Notes: a model not told the origin generated them from the sequence alone. A stretch of 64,000 bases of DNA from Candidatus Gastranaerophilales bacterium (GCA_944325625.1 CALVAP010000002.1:1-64000); one strand, 5' to 3'. Shown: positions 1 to 9,180, numbered from the stretch's first letter. Numbers and translations: made by a program.

Positions 1-73
1 GGGGCGTTAGCGCAGTTGGTAGCGCACGACACTGGCAGTGTCGGGGTCACGAGTTCGAATCTCGTACGCTCCA
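1..73 (+). tRNA. tRNA-Ala (anticodon GGC)
   Basis: A complete cloverleaf can be folded: acceptor 1-7 with 66-72, D arm 10-25, anticodon arm 27-43 with loop 32-38 reading GGC at 34-36, and T arm 49-65 with the TTCGAAT loop. The acceptor contains the G3:U70 wobble pair, the identity element for alanyl-tRNA synthetase. The discriminator is A73 and no CCA is encoded. The tRNA begins at base 1, so its promoter lies outside the window. A T-run follows directly and may act in termination. Confidence 0.97.
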
Positions 74-153
74 TTTTTTGTTAATTAGCTATCCTCTTTT
101 GCAAATATGTGTTACAATTCGATAATAAAATAATTATTTTTTGGAGGGTTATT

Positions 154-534
154 ATGTTTAAAAATTTAATGGAGTTTGGATATAAAAGAAGTAAACTTGA
201 GGCTTTTGGATTTTATATTGCTTATTTTGTGCTCGGGTTTATTATTGGTGCAGTTGCCAATATGATTTTGGTTCCTATGGTTGCTCCGGGTGCTAACACG
301 CCGGAGGCAGCAATTGCGGCGTCTAAAATTACTGCTCCTTATATTGTTCTTATTTCTTGTATTTATACAACTTTGTTGGCTGTTTTAATTATGAAGGCAA
401 AGGGGCTTTTTAAAGATTTTGGTATGATTTTGCTACTTGTTGCAACAACAGGACTTACCGCAGTTTTAGGCTGTTTATTCGGGTTAATTCCTGTTGCGGT
501 CCTTTCTGCGATGAACAATAAAACAATCCAATAA
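154..534 (+). CDS. Small integral membrane protein, unknown function (126 aa)
   Basis: I do not recognise a named family. The 126-residue product shows three hydrophobic segments (about residues 18-42, 60-80 and 88-115) separated by short basic or Ala/Pro-rich loops, so it is very likely an inner-membrane protein. The ATG at 154 is chosen over an upstream in-frame GTG because a GGAGGG ribosome site lies at 143-148. The gene stands alone downstream of tRNA-Ala and converges with the acetyltransferase gene, leaving only 16 bp between the stops. Nothing in the context indicates a role. Confidence 0.8.
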   Translation: MFKNLMEFGYKRSKLEAFGFYIAYFVLGFIIGAVANMILVPMVAPGANTPEAAIAASKITAPYIVLISCIYTTLLAVLIMKAKGLFKDFGMILLLVATTGLTAVLGCLFGLIPVAVLSAMNNKTIQ

Positions 535-550
535 ATCTAATTTTATGAGT

Positions 551-1552
551 TTAGAGCCTTGCACCACCTGCGGGTAGGTACGCCTGCGGGTAGTGGTAGT
601 CTTCTTTGTAACCTGAGTAACGATACATTTTTATTGCGGGGAAGTTATCTGTTTCCACACTGGCATTGATTTCAGAGAGTTCCAGTTCTTTTTTTTGAAC
701 AAGATTAAAACAATGTTCGGTCGCATAGTAAACAAGTGCGTTGCCCAATCCTTTTTTAGTGTGAGCTGTTTTTAATCCGACCAAAGGCAAGTTTGCTATT
801 GTTCCACCTGTTATATTCACAAAGCAAATTCCTACAGGTTTATTTTCGTATAAAAGAACTTTCGTTGCCTCTGGTAGAAACTCTCCGTAAGTACCGTCAA
901 GCAATTTTTCTATAATATCTTTGCAACCGTCTTTTGTTAAAAATCTGGGGTCAAATAAAGCATCGGAAGCTGTTTTAAAGGCTTCGTTTATTATATCAGC
1001 TGCTTCTTTTTTATAATTATCTGACCAGTTAGTAATTCTATACCCGTCAGGAATTTCCGGATTTTTCACATTTTTTAGAACCGCTAAACTTGATATTTCA
1101 TCAAACTTGAATTTTGTAACGGCAAGTCCTACAAGTTTAAATCCGTAGTGAGTTATGTCACAAACAAAGTCATCTTGTTTCCCGAGAAGTGGGTATGTTG
1201 TTGTTTTTTGTTTTATTAAATCTTTGTTTTCTTCCAAAAATCTTTCTAAAAGAACTTTTTTCTTGGGGATTATGTTTTCTTCTCCAAGACAGTGGATGAT
1301 ATTAAGTTCAATTGCATCCGAGATTACCGTTGTGGCAGCTAGAAATGCTGTTGGAATATCGTCTTCGGTTAAAATTAAGCACTGAAAAAGTCCGTCTTCT
1401 ACCGCTTTACAAAATTCTTCGCATGTTAGCGGTTCAAGTTCAAATTTATATTCCGGTTTTGCTTTGTTATAAAAATCATTGTAAACACCTGCAAATATTT
1501 TGTGATGTTCAGGTTTTAGATTTTCTGTTTTATATACCATTATGTTTGCCAT
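551..1552 (-). CDS. Tandem GNAT-family N-acetyltransferase
   Basis: A 333-residue protein whose C-terminal half (about 170-325) has the GNAT fold pattern: a beta strand carrying NLPLVGLKTAHTKKGLGNAL, which resembles the acetyl-CoA-binding motif A, then a helix and the NFPAIKMYRYSGY motif B region. The N-terminal half looks like a degenerate second GNAT domain. The family transfers acetyl groups from acetyl-CoA to amines; the substrate is unknown. Its start codon overlaps the ribBA stop (TAATG), so translation is probably coupled. Location in a riboflavin operon suggests co-expression but does not prove a flavin-related job. Confidence 0.75.
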   Translation of the reverse strand: MANIMVYKTENLKPEHHKIFAGVYNDFYNKAKPEYKFELEPLTCEEFCKAVEDGLFQCLILTEDDIPTAFLAATTVISDAIELNIIHCLGEENIIPKKKVLLERFLEENKDLIKQKTTTYPLLGKQDDFVCDITHYGFKLVGLAVTKFKFDEISSLAVLKNVKNPEIPDGYRITNWSDNYKKEAADIINEAFKTASDALFDPRFLTKDGCKDIIEKLLDGTYGEFLPEATKVLLYENKPVGICFVNITGGTIANLPLVGLKTAHTKKGLGNALVYYATEHCFNLVQKKELELSEINASVETDNFPAIKMYRYSGYKEDYHYPQAYLPAGGARL

Positions 1553-2796
1553 TAATGTACCTCATTTCCAAGCAGGTGATGCATTCTTTCTTTTTTTGTG
1601 TGGAGATATTTTTCATTGTATGGTGTTACGCAAGAAGCCACTTGAACTCGCTCTACTATTTCAAGTCCGTAGCCTTCCAGTCCTATTATTTTTTTAGGAT
1701 TGTTTGTAATCAAATTAAATTTTTTATATCCCAAATCCCTAAGAATTTGCGCACCAATTCCATAATCTCTTAAGTCTGAAGGGAAACCAAGAGATATGTT
1801 TGCATCAATTGTGTCTTGTCCTTGTTCTTGCAGTGCATAGGCTTTTATTTTATTAATAAGCCCGATTCCCCTGCCTTCGTGCCCTCTTAGGTATACGACG
1901 GCACCTTTTCCGTAGTCTTCAATCATTTTCATTGCACTGTGTAGCTGGCTGTTGCAGTCGCATTTTAAACTATGAAACGTATCACCGGTAAGACATTCAG
2001 AATGCATTCTCACAAGCGGAATTTTATCAGTACCATCATCTTTTACCAGTGCTACTTGTTCAAATCCCGAGAGATGATCTTTATAGCCGTAAATTTTAAA
2101 GTTTCCAAATTTTGTTGGGAGATTTGCAACGGCTTCTCTGCTTATAAAATTTTCTGTTGCTATACGATATTTTATTAGTTGGGCTACTGTTATAAATTTT
2201 AAGTTATGCTCGGTTGCAAATTTTTTAAGTTCATCTCGTCGAGCCATTGTCCCGTCATCATTGAGAATTTCACAAAGCACACCTGCGGGTTTCAGACCTG
2301 CAAGTCTTGCTAAATCAACAGCTGCTTCTGTATGACCGGCTCTTTTTAATACTCCACCTTTTTTTGCAATAAGTGGGAAGATATGTCCCGGTCTGCGTAA
2401 ATCTGACGGTTTTGCGTCATGGGCTACGGCTACTTCAATTGTCTTTGCTCTATCGTATGCGGATATACCAGTCGTAACACCATATTTGGGGTCTGCATCG
2501 ATACTTTGTGTGAAGGCGGTTCCTTTTACATCAGTGTTGTTGCTTACCATTTCTGAGAGATTTAATTCTTCCGCTTTTTCTTGAGTTATTGGCATGCAGG
2601 TCAGACCTCGACATTTTGTCGCCATAAAGTTGGTAATTTCAGGGGTTATTTTTTCTGCGGCACAAATTGCGTCCCCTTCATTTTCTCGGTCCTCATCATC
2701 TGCTATTATGACAATTTTTCCTTGTTTAAAATCTTCAATTGCTTCTTCTACTGTATCAAAAATTTTGTTTTCAGCTTCGTAATTTTTATTATCCAT
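1552..2796 (-). CDS. ribBA: Bifunctional DHBP synthase / GTP cyclohydrolase II
   Basis: This fusion supplies both entry points of riboflavin synthesis. Residues 1-210 form the RibB domain, which makes 3,4-dihydroxy-2-butanone 4-phosphate from ribulose 5-phosphate; the RENEGD acidic motif is at 37-42 and HTEAAVD at 155-161. Residues 215-414 form the RibA domain, which opens GTP; zinc ligands C268, C279 and C281 and the [10 protein letters not shown] loop at 304-313 are intact. The 414-residue length is normal for the fusion. It lies 20 bp downstream of ribE and overlaps the following acetyltransferase start, so the three genes form one operon. ribD and ribH are not in this window. Confidence 0.96.
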   Translation of the reverse strand: MDNKNYEAENKIFDTVEEAIEDFKQGKIVIIADDEDRENEGDAICAAEKITPEITNFMATKCRGLTCMPITQEKAEELNLSEMVSNNTDVKGTAFTQSIDADPKYGVTTGISAYDRAKTIEVAVAHDAKPSDLRRPGHIFPLIAKKGGVLKRAGHTEAAVDLARLAGLKPAGVLCEILNDDGTMARRDELKKFATEHNLKFITVAQLIKYRIATENFISREAVANLPTKFGNFKIYGYKDHLSGFEQVALVKDDGTDKIPLVRMHSECLTGDTFHSLKCDCNSQLHSAMKMIEDYGKGAVVYLRGHEGRGIGLINKIKAYALQEQGQDTIDANISLGFPSDLRDYGIGAQILRDLGYKKFNLITNNPKKIIGLEGYGLEIVERVQVASCVTPYNEKYLHTKKERMHHLLGNEVH

Positions 2797-2816
2797 ATTC
2801 TTCCCTGACCTAGATT

Positions 2817-3458
2817 TTATATAAAACCATTCTCTTCCAAAAACGATTTTGTTATCTTAGTAGTATTATTGCTTACATGTGAAAAATTTTCAATATATTT
2901 TGCAATCAGGTCGGTTTCGATGTTCACAATATCTCCTCTTTTAAGAAATTCCAGATTGGTTTGTGACATTGTGTGGGGGATTATTTCAACCGAAATTATA
3001 TTTTTATCTTTGCTTGCTATTGTTAAACTTATTCCGTTTATTGCAATTGAACCTTTATATATTGTGTATTTGGAAAGATTTTCTTCAAGTTTGAAAAACA
3101 ACTTGTTTGAAAAACCATCATTTGTTTTTTGTAAGAATTCTGCTGTTCCGTCGATGTGTCCTGTTACTATGTGTCCGTCAAGTCTGGAGTTTAGCGTTAT
3201 AGCTCGTTCAAGATTTACTATATCAGCGATTTTCAACAATGAAAAATTGCTTACTTTTAAAGTTTCATTGCTTGTTTGGACTGTTATTGTGTTTTTGGTG
3301 TATTCAATAACTGTGTGGCAGGCTCCATTAATGGAAACGCTTGAACCAATTTTTATGTCCTCGGGAATAATCTTGCATTCAATTGTAAGTATTGCACCTT
3401 GAGGTGTTTTTTCCAGTTTTGTAAGTTTCCCTGTTTCTTCGATTAATCCTGTAAACAT
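2817..3458 (-). CDS. ribE: Riboflavin synthase, alpha subunit
   Basis: Riboflavin synthase dismutates two molecules of 6,7-dimethyl-8-ribityllumazine. The 213-residue protein opens with the family signature MFTGLIEETG and contains the expected two lumazine-binding barrels, with the second beginning near residue 97 at GHIVTGHIDG. All of this is normal for RibE. It is the first gene of a ribE-ribBA-acetyltransferase operon. The 38 bp to the upstream glycosyltransferase gene is too short for an FMN riboswitch, so control by that element is not visible here. Confidence 0.95.
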   Translation of the reverse strand: MFTGLIEETGKLTKLEKTPQGAILTIECKIIPEDIKIGSSVSINGACHTVIEYTKNTITVQTSNETLKVSNFSLLKIADIVNLERAITLNSRLDGHIVTGHIDGTAEFLQKTNDGFSNKLFFKLEENLSKYTIYKGSIAINGISLTIASKDKNIISVEIIPHTMSQTNLEFLKRGDIVNIETDLIAKYIENFSHVSNNTTKITKSFLEENGFI

Positions 3459-3496
3459 ATTTGTAATTTATCATGAGCAAAAAACATTTGCCAGTT

Positions 3497-4363
3497 TTAA
3501 TCGAGTTGGATATTAAAGATATTTTCTGAGTTTACATATTCTCCGCTTGCGATTAAATCGGCTGTCTTCTGCGAATATTTGTCAATGTATATTTCTTGTT
3601 TTTCTTTATTTAGTGCGGAGGCTGCGTTTCTGTATTTGCTTTTAATATCTTTTCTTACTCCTGTATAATGGTGCATGGATATATTATGTAGAATACAAGG
3701 TCGACTGTATATATCTATTGGAATTTGTTTTGTTGGGTCGCTATACCATGGAATTGGTGTACAGCTATTCATTACAAGTTTTGTATTTTTATCTATTTTG
3801 TGTATAAAGACTGCAAAAAAGTTTGCAGCAGTGCTTTCACGACAATTGATGTGAGAGTACAGATATTGATTACATACACTATGAGTTATCCCATTGTTCA
3901 GTATATATTCTTTGGCTGTTTTAAATTCATACTCTTTATAAAATTCGTCTGAGTCCATCATTAGAAAATGAGTACAGTTGGCTTTTTTGGCGTACTCCAG
4001 TCCAAGATTACGTTTGTTAAGTTCATTTTGTTTTGAATGAAGCTTTGGGTTTGGCTCAAAAAATATAATTTCGTCAATTAACCCTTCTTTTTTTAGTTCT
4101 TTTAGTAATTCTTCTAAATTATCATTGCATGGTTCACCAAACCAGGAGGTTTTTGACCAAACTACGTTTATATAATCGCAATTATTCCTTATAGATTTTA
4201 AAGATGAGCGAAGAAGTTCTTCTCCATTCCAAACAGAATAAGAAGCACCAAGTTTCATTATTTTGGGGCTATAAAATCTGCCAAAAAGCTTTTTTCTTTT
4301 TTCGGCATCTTTAAAAATTGCTTTTATCAGGCATTTTATGCTATGTTTGATTAATTTTTTCAT
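3497..4363 (-). CDS. Glycosyltransferase family 2-like protein
   Basis: A 288-residue protein with a GT-A pattern: an early strand with the nucleotide-binding style VWNGEELLRSSLKSIRNNCD near residues 44-63, followed by MMDSDEFY around residue 135, which is the metal-binding DxD equivalent. It begins with a basic, weakly hydrophobic segment but no clear membrane helix. A strong ribosome site (AAAGGAG) precedes the ATG. Donor and acceptor sugars cannot be told from sequence. It lies just upstream of ribE on the same strand but is functionally unrelated to it, so a cell-surface glycan role is inference only. Confidence 0.7.
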   Translation of the reverse strand: MKKLIKHSIKCLIKAIFKDAEKRKKLFGRFYSPKIMKLGASYSVWNGEELLRSSLKSIRNNCDYINVVWSKTSWFGEPCNDNLEELLKELKKEGLIDEIIFFEPNPKLHSKQNELNKRNLGLEYAKKANCTHFLMMDSDEFYKEYEFKTAKEYILNNGITHSVCNQYLYSHINCRESTAANFFAVFIHKIDKNTKLVMNSCTPIPWYSDPTKQIPIDIYSRPCILHNISMHHYTGVRKDIKSKYRNAASALNKEKQEIYIDKYSQKTADLIASGEYVNSENIFNIQLD

Positions 4364-4454
4364 ACAAACTCCTTTGAGATTATAATATAAATCGCTTTTG
4401 CTTTCCTCCTTTTGACGGAATTTTTTTAATCAATGTAAAAAATTCTTAATATTT

Positions 4455-4463
4455 TGGTATAAT
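4455..4463 (+). promoter_or_regulatory. Extended -10 promoter for the 76-aa gene
   Basis: TGGTATAAT at 4455-4463 is a perfect extended -10 element (TG, one base, TATAAT) with no convincing -35. It would start transcription about 4470, giving a leader of roughly 60 nt before the ATG at 4534. This is the only strong promoter-like element between the divergent glycosyltransferase and the small gene. Confidence 0.5.
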
Positions 4464-4533
4464 AAAGTTACTATCGCTCCTAAATCCTTATACATGAAAA
4501 TAAGGGTAAAGTTTTGAAAGGTGAAAGTTAATT

Positions 4534-4764
4534 ATGGCAATGAATTTGGTTAATTTCTTTATGCAACCGCAAGCAGTTGGAAACGTTAATCTTGCTCCGA
4601 TTGTGGATAGTACAAAACAGTTGGGTAATCCGTTTATATCATCTGCGGCATCCGCAAAAAGTGAGTTCTATGCCAAAAATAAACCAGTTCAGGGTGGTTA
4701 TTTTGCCGGATATTACAATGGTAAGCCTAATATTGTCGGTCAAAGACTTTTTATTGAGATTTAG
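4534..4764 (+). CDS. Hypothetical 76-aa protein
   Basis: No family is recognised. The protein is polar and glycine/asparagine/proline-rich with no signal peptide or membrane segment; the C-terminal part has repeated aromatic-glycine steps (GGYFAGYYNGKPN). It resembles in style, but not clearly in sequence, the small protein at 18262. An extended -10 promoter lies upstream and an AAGGTGA ribosome site precedes the ATG, which supports its being a real gene. Its last 14 bases overlap the 3' end of the convergent rluB gene. Confidence 0.6.
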   Translation: MAMNLVNFFMQPQAVGNVNLAPIVDSTKQLGNPFISSAASAKSEFYAKNKPVQGGYFAGYYNGKPNIVGQRLFIEI

Positions 4765-5497
4765 ATATTTTTTCAACTTTTTTTATGTAATTTTTTAGAT
4801 CTGCAACCTGTTTTGGCTTGAGGTATTTGAACTGACCTCTCTTTAGTCCGGCAAGGTCTATATTAGCGCAAGAAACTCGCTTAAGTGAAATTACCGGGTG
4901 ACCTACGTAATCTAACATCTTCCTTATTTGACGATTTAAACCTTGATATAGAATTATTTCCAGTACTGTGTTTTTGCCTTCGTACTCGACTATTCTGGAA
5001 TCTGCATATGCAATTTGACCTTTTTCTATTTCTATTCCTTTTGCCATTATTTGTAATTTTTCGATGCTCACTTTGCCTTGAGCTACTACCCTGTATGTTT
5101 TTGGAATTTTTATTGATGGATGGGTTAGTTGATTTATTAAATCCCCGTCATTTGTCATAATTAACAGGCCTGTAGAGTCTTTATCAAGTCTGCCAACCGG
5201 TTTTAAATGTTTTACTTCATCAGGTAAAATGTCATATATTGTTTTTCTGCCTTTTTCATCATCCATTGTTGTTATATAACCTGCCGGTTTGTAATATCTT
5301 ATATACGAAAGTTTTGGTACATTCAGCGGTTTGTTGTTTATCATTATTTCATCTTTTAGGGTTATTGTTGTTCCAACTTCATTCACAACTTTACCGTTGA
5401 CTTTTACTTCTCCGTTTAGTATGTATTCGTCTGCCTTTCTGCGAGAACAGAACCCGCAAGAAGCTATAAATTTGTTTAATCTTATTCTATCAGCCAT
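4751..5497 (-). CDS. rluB: Ribosomal large-subunit pseudouridine synthase, RluB/RsuA type
   Basis: Isomerises a uridine in rRNA. Residues 1-60 form the S4 RNA-binding domain. The catalytic domain follows with the signature GRLDKDSTGLL at 102-112, where D105 is the catalytic aspartate. The 248-residue length fits RluB/E/RsuA; the RluB assignment (23S position 2605 region) is the most likely for bacteria of this kind but cannot be fixed by eye. It is the last gene of the AI-2E permease / radical SAM / rluB run, one base after the previous stop, with a lysine-rich C-terminal tail. Confidence 0.88.
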   Translation of the reverse strand: MADRIRLNKFIASCGFCSRRKADEYILNGEVKVNGKVVNEVGTTITLKDEIMINNKPLNVPKLSYIRYYKPAGYITTMDDEKGRKTIYDILPDEVKHLKPVGRLDKDSTGLLIMTNDGDLINQLTHPSIKIPKTYRVVAQGKVSIEKLQIMAKGIEIEKGQIAYADSRIVEYEGKNTVLEIILYQGLNRQIRKMLDYVGHPVISLKRVSCANIDLAGLKRGQFKYLKPKQVADLKNYIKKVEKISKSQ

Positions 5498-5498
5498 T

Positions 5499-7100
5499 TT
5501 ATCCCAGCAACCTTTTGTTTTCTTTGATTAACTCTTCTTTTGATGTGTAAGTTTTTATAAAATCCCAAGGATTGTTCTCGGTAAAATCTATTTCTCTAAG
5601 CGCGTAATAATCAGCATCGGGTAATAGATTTGAATTTTTCATTTCCTTATAAATTGATTTGAACGCACCAATGTTCCCACCTTCAAAGTATACCTTTTGA
5701 GCATATTCATTTAATCTTCTGTCTCCTCTGGAAAATATTGCTTGAATATAGTCCCATTTTACGCTAGAAAGGCGAGCTTTTATACCCAGTTTATGAAATT
5801 GTTTTTTGATATATTCGTATTTTTTTTCAAGTGATTTTGTATCTTCTCTTTGGCAAAATTGAAACGGTGTATGGGCTTTGGGTACAAAGGTAGCAAATGA
5901 GAATGTAAAATCAAAACCTTTGTTTTGTTCTTTTAATGTTTTTGCAAGTTCAATCATTTCGTCTATGTCTTTTTGTGTTTCTGTGGGAAGCCCAATCATT
6001 GCATATATTTTTAACCCTTTTAGTCCATTTTCTCTCGCAATTTTAACGGTTTGAAGAATTTGTTCGTGAGTCAAATTTTTGTTTATCACTTTTCTTAATC
6101 TGTCACTTCCTGCTTCAATAGCAATTGTAGAGTGCTTTTGTCCGGCAGAAACAAGTGTTTTTACAACATCAGGAGAAATAGAGTCTGCACGTAGTGAGGA
6201 TATTGAAAGTTCTATATTTTCTCCATTTTCTATTTTCTTCGATACGTGTCGGCATATGTCATCAAATCTGGGATGAGAGGAGATTAATGCACCTAAAAAA
6301 GCAATTTTGTTTGTATATTGTAATCCCTTATCTATATTCTCAATAATTTGTTCATATTCAGCAAATCTAACGGGTAAATTTAGATATGATGCCAAACAAA
6401 ATCCGCATTTTTGTGGACATCCGCGCACAAGTTCTATTATATATGTATTTGAAAAATAGCTTTGTTCCGTCAATATAGGTGTACATAAACAATTTGAGAG
6501 TTTACTTAAATTTTTCTTAATTTCAATTTTATGCCCGTTTTGAGTAACTTCTCTGGTAGAGGGATTATATTGGGTGAGTTCAGGTAAATAAAGGCATTTA
6601 AGCTCATCAAGCCTTTTCAAAAGTTCAGATTTGTCTAAGTCTTTATTCTTTTTTATGCATTCCATTATTTCTACAATATTTTCCCCATCTCCGGGCATAA
6701 TAATGTCAAAAAATTCACAAAAAGGTTCCGGATTGGTGCTTACTACCGGACCACCAACAAATATTAGCGGGTGATTTTTGTTGCGGTCTTTTGCTTTTAA
6801 CGGAATTTTAAATTTCTCCATTATCTTAAAAATATTCAAAAAATCCAGTTCAAAAGACATTGAAAAACACATAATGTCTACTTCTTTGGTCTGCAATTTG
6901 GTGTTTTGTACCTCTGTATCAACAAAAATACGTTCAATAAAGTAATTCTTTTGTAAATCTAATAGTTTGAAAATTGACATATACCCAAGTGCGGACATAC
7001 CGAAATTATAAATTCCCGGAAAAGCACACCAAATTTTTAGTTCAAAATCGTTTTTTGGCGGTTGATTGTATAAAAAAGTTTCTTGAGTATTTACCGCCAA
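5499..7100 (-). CDS. B12-binding-domain radical SAM protein
   Basis: The 533-residue protein has an N-terminal cobalamin-binding-like fold (about 20-150, including VGGPVVSTNPEPF near 115-127) and a radical SAM core whose cluster motif is CPQKCGFC, with C228, C232 and C235. Family members use a 4Fe-4S cluster and SAM to generate a radical; the substrate of this subfamily is not known. Translation begins at a TTG preceded by GAGGAGGG inside the end of the permease gene, with no gap between the two genes, so the pair is co-translated. Similar proteins are widespread in cyanobacteria. Confidence 0.82.
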   Translation of the reverse strand: MAVNTQETFLYNQPPKNDFELKIWCAFPGIYNFGMSALGYMSIFKLLDLQKNYFIERIFVDTEVQNTKLQTKEVDIMCFSMSFELDFLNIFKIMEKFKIPLKAKDRNKNHPLIFVGGPVVSTNPEPFCEFFDIIMPGDGENIVEIMECIKKNKDLDKSELLKRLDELKCLYLPELTQYNPSTREVTQNGHKIEIKKNLSKLSNCLCTPILTEQSYFSNTYIIELVRGCPQKCGFCLASYLNLPVRFAEYEQIIENIDKGLQYTNKIAFLGALISSHPRFDDICRHVSKKIENGENIELSISSLRADSISPDVVKTLVSAGQKHSTIAIEAGSDRLRKVINKNLTHEQILQTVKIARENGLKGLKIYAMIGLPTETQKDIDEMIELAKTLKEQNKGFDFTFSFATFVPKAHTPFQFCQREDTKSLEKKYEYIKKQFHKLGIKARLSSVKWDYIQAIFSRGDRRLNEYAQKVYFEGGNIGAFKSIYKEMKNSNLLPDADYYALREIDFTENNPWDFIKTYTSKEELIKENKRLLG

Positions 7101-8168
7101 TTATTTTCCCTCCTCTTGAGATATATCAAGAACTTGTTCATTTTTAGCTTTGTTAATTTGTTTTACATAAAGTTCATCAAACAAAACCGCCACCACTGCA
7201 GCTATTGCAGGCGCTAAAATTACACCCCATACGTCAAGAAATTCTGCCGCTACCAAAAAGGAAAGCAATATTACCAGCGGATGCAAGTCCATAAACTTAC
7301 CAAATATAAATGGTCTTATGAAATTGTTTGAAATCCACTGAGCGATTATGTAAACCATAATAACCGCAATTATTATTGCCCAACCTTTTGAATATGCAAC
7401 AGAAACACCCATAAGAGTTGCTATAATAGGACCGACAATCGGAACTATGTCTAAAATACCTGAAATCAAACCCAATGCCATCGCATATGGTATTCCCAAT
7501 ATAGCCAAACCAATAGCTGTAACTATCCCTACTCCAAGCATTGAAGCACTTTGGGCGATTACAAAACCTCCGACTTTTATTGTTATGTTGGCTGATATTT
7601 GGGCTGCTTTTTCTCTGATATCCGGAGGAAAAAGGCTCAAAAACCATCTGCGCATTTGCGATTTGTCATTAAGCATATAAAATACTATCATTGCAATAAT
7701 AAATACTATTGCCATTGCACCAACTATACTTGCTGAGGCGGCTATTGTTTTTTGTACTGCATTTCCTAAAAATTCGCTTGACGGCATAGAAATGGTATTT
7801 GTTCCTATTATGCTGGATAATTTTGTTCCAAATACCGTTTTGGTTGCTATAAAGTTTTGTACCATAGCGATTTTTTGTGGAAACTGAAGAATTAGAGTAT
7901 TTAATTCTTCTAAAAGTATTATAAATAGAGGCACAAAGGCACCAAGGACAACTACCAAAAAACCTATTAATGAGATGGTTGTAGCTAATGACCTTTTCAT
8001 GTATTTTTGTAATTTATTTACTAACGGATCCAATGATGCTGCTATTACAAATGAGGCAAAAACCAATAATGCAAGGTCTTTTACTGAACAAATAAACTTT
8101 ACTACTAAAATTATAAGAAAAACAAAAATTATGTTTTTTATTGTTATTCTGTCTTTAAGCTCTTGCAT
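7101..8168 (-). CDS. AI-2E family (PerM/TqsA-like) transporter
   Basis: A 355-residue polytopic membrane protein with about seven to eight helices arranged as in the AI-2E/PerM family: two N-terminal helices, a long periplasmic stretch (about 85-150) and a C-terminal bundle with the typical IPYAMALGLISGILDIVPIVG region. Members export small molecules or ions and rarely have proven substrates; AI-2 itself is only one case. CGGAGG precedes the ATG. It heads the operon with the radical SAM gene and rluB. Confidence 0.85.
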   Translation of the reverse strand: MQELKDRITIKNIIFVFLIILVVKFICSVKDLALLVFASFVIAASLDPLVNKLQKYMKRSLATTISLIGFLVVVLGAFVPLFIILLEELNTLILQFPQKIAMVQNFIATKTVFGTKLSSIIGTNTISMPSSEFLGNAVQKTIAASASIVGAMAIVFIIAMIVFYMLNDKSQMRRWFLSLFPPDIREKAAQISANITIKVGGFVIAQSASMLGVGIVTAIGLAILGIPYAMALGLISGILDIVPIVGPIIATLMGVSVAYSKGWAIIIAVIMVYIIAQWISNNFIRPFIFGKFMDLHPLVILLSFLVAAEFLDVWGVILAPAIAAVVAVLFDELYVKQINKAKNEQVLDISQEEGK

Positions 8169-8225
8169 AAAGCCTCCGATTTTGTCTCACTTTCGGATTA
8201 TACTTTATTCGAACATAAATGTCTA

Positions 8226-8849
8226 TTAGATAAGTTTCTTGCAATATTGGCTTATTGAACATTTTTCACAATTGGGTTTTTGTGGTTTGCAAATGTTTTG
8301 ACCATGTGTAACAAGTAGTGTATTAAAATCCATCCAGTATTTAACAGGCAATTTTTTTCTTAGCACCAATTCTGTTTCATCAGGCTCTTTTGTTTTGACA
8401 TATCCCAACCTGTTACAAATTCGATGTACATGCACATCGACACATATTGCAGGTAGTCCAAAACCTTTAGCCATAACAAGATTTGCTGTTTTTCTGCCTA
8501 CTCCTTTGAATTTTGTCATCTCTTCTATGCTTTTGGGAACTTTAGAGTCATATTTCTCGACGAGTTCGCGGGATATTTCGATAATCTGCTTTGCCTTGTT
8601 TCTGTAAAAACCCACAGGATAGATAGCTTTTTCCAGTTCTTCTTCTGTTATGTTTAAAAAATCTTGTGGTTTTTTCCCAAGCTCAAGCATTCTCAATGTT
8701 GCGGGGTAGGTTGTTTTATCGTTTGTTCTTAAACTTAAAATACACGATATTAAGACTAAAAAAGGGTCCTTGAAGGTTTCCATTAGCTGCACAAACTGGG
8801 TTCTTGGCGTATTATCATTTTTTAGATTTTCTACTATTTTGTCAATCAT
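8226..8849 (-). CDS. nth: Endonuclease III
   Basis: A bifunctional DNA glycosylase / AP lyase for oxidised pyrimidines. The helix-hairpin-helix FKGVGRKTANLV carries the catalytic lysine at exactly position 120, and D138 in the VDVHVHR segment matches the catalytic aspartate. The C-terminal 4Fe-4S loop has C187, C194, C197 and C203 with the standard 6-2-5 spacing. Length (207 aa) is standard. There is no Shine-Dalgarno; instead TATAAT ends 6 nt before the ATG, so the transcript may be leaderless. Confidence 0.97.
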   Translation of the reverse strand: MIDKIVENLKNDNTPRTQFVQLMETFKDPFLVLISCILSLRTNDKTTYPATLRMLELGKKPQDFLNITEEELEKAIYPVGFYRNKAKQIIEISRELVEKYDSKVPKSIEEMTKFKGVGRKTANLVMAKGFGLPAICVDVHVHRICNRLGYVKTKEPDETELVLRKKLPVKYWMDFNTLLVTHGQNICKPQKPNCEKCSISQYCKKLI

Positions 8850-8855
8850 AGTCAG

Positions 8856-8861
8856 ATTATA
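8856..8861 (-). promoter_or_regulatory. -10 element for a probable leaderless nth transcript
   Basis: A perfect TATAAT on the minus strand leaves only 6 nt before the nth ATG at 8849. Transcription starting about 7 nt downstream of the hexamer would begin at or next to the start codon. The -35 region is weak. Confidence 0.5.
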
Positions 8862-8905
8862 TTATTAAAATTTTGTATTAGAAAGTTTTTCTTTTGGCGA
8901 ATAAT

Positions 8906-8935
8906 AAAAAACGCCTAAGTTTATAGGCGTTTTTT
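8906..8935 (-). terminator. Rho-independent terminator of the ferredoxin gene
   Basis: The stem pairs 8906-8916 with 8925-8935 around an 8-nt loop, with a GC-rich core (ACGCCT/AGGCGT) flanked by A and T runs. It lies 20 bp after the ferredoxin stop. Its symmetry would let it act in both directions. Confidence 0.85.
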
Positions 8936-8954
8936 ATTTATGTTGAAAATTAAA

Positions 8955-9131
8955 TTATTCAACTACGATAGCGCTTACAGGGCAAGCATCTGCTGCTTCT
9001 TTAACGCAATCTTCGTTTCCTGCAACTGCTGCTTCGTTAACAACGGCTTTATCCTCGATTGAAAATACTGCATCGCAAATTGATTCGCATGCGCCGCATG
9101 AAATGCAATCATCTGTAACTGTTACTTTCAT
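8955..9131 (-). CDS. 4Fe-4S ferredoxin, Thermotoga-like single-cluster type
   Basis: A 58-residue electron carrier. C9, C12, C15 and C50 (the last in CPVSAI) are the expected ligands for one 4Fe-4S cluster. Two further cysteines, C19 and C42, sit one position off the C20-C43 disulfide known in Thermotoga maritima ferredoxin, so a stabilising disulfide is likely by analogy. The ATG at 9131 is chosen because AAAGGAG lies at the right distance; a longer frame to 9161 would add a lysine-rich stretch and consume the ribosome site. Monocistronic, with its own -10 and terminator. Confidence 0.92.
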   Translation of the reverse strand: MKVTVTDDCISCGACESICDAVFSIEDKAVVNEAAVAGNEDCVKEAADACPVSAIVVE

Positions 9132-9155
9132 TTTTTTCTCCTTTTTTCTTATCAT

Positions 9156-9180
9156 CCGCAATTGCGGTACACTTATTATA
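9156..9180 (-). promoter_or_regulatory. Ferredoxin promoter -10 with a palindrome at the start of transcription
   Basis: TATAAT on the minus strand at 9180-9175 is followed by a perfect 12-bp palindrome, CCGCAATTGCGG, at 9156-9167, which is where transcription should begin. The palindrome could be an operator or a 5'-end stabilising hairpin. No regulator is identified. Confidence 0.45.

Noticed and set aside
3459-3496. FMN riboswitch upstream of ribE
   Set aside because: Only 38 bp separate ribE from the upstream gene, far too short, and no conserved core is seen.
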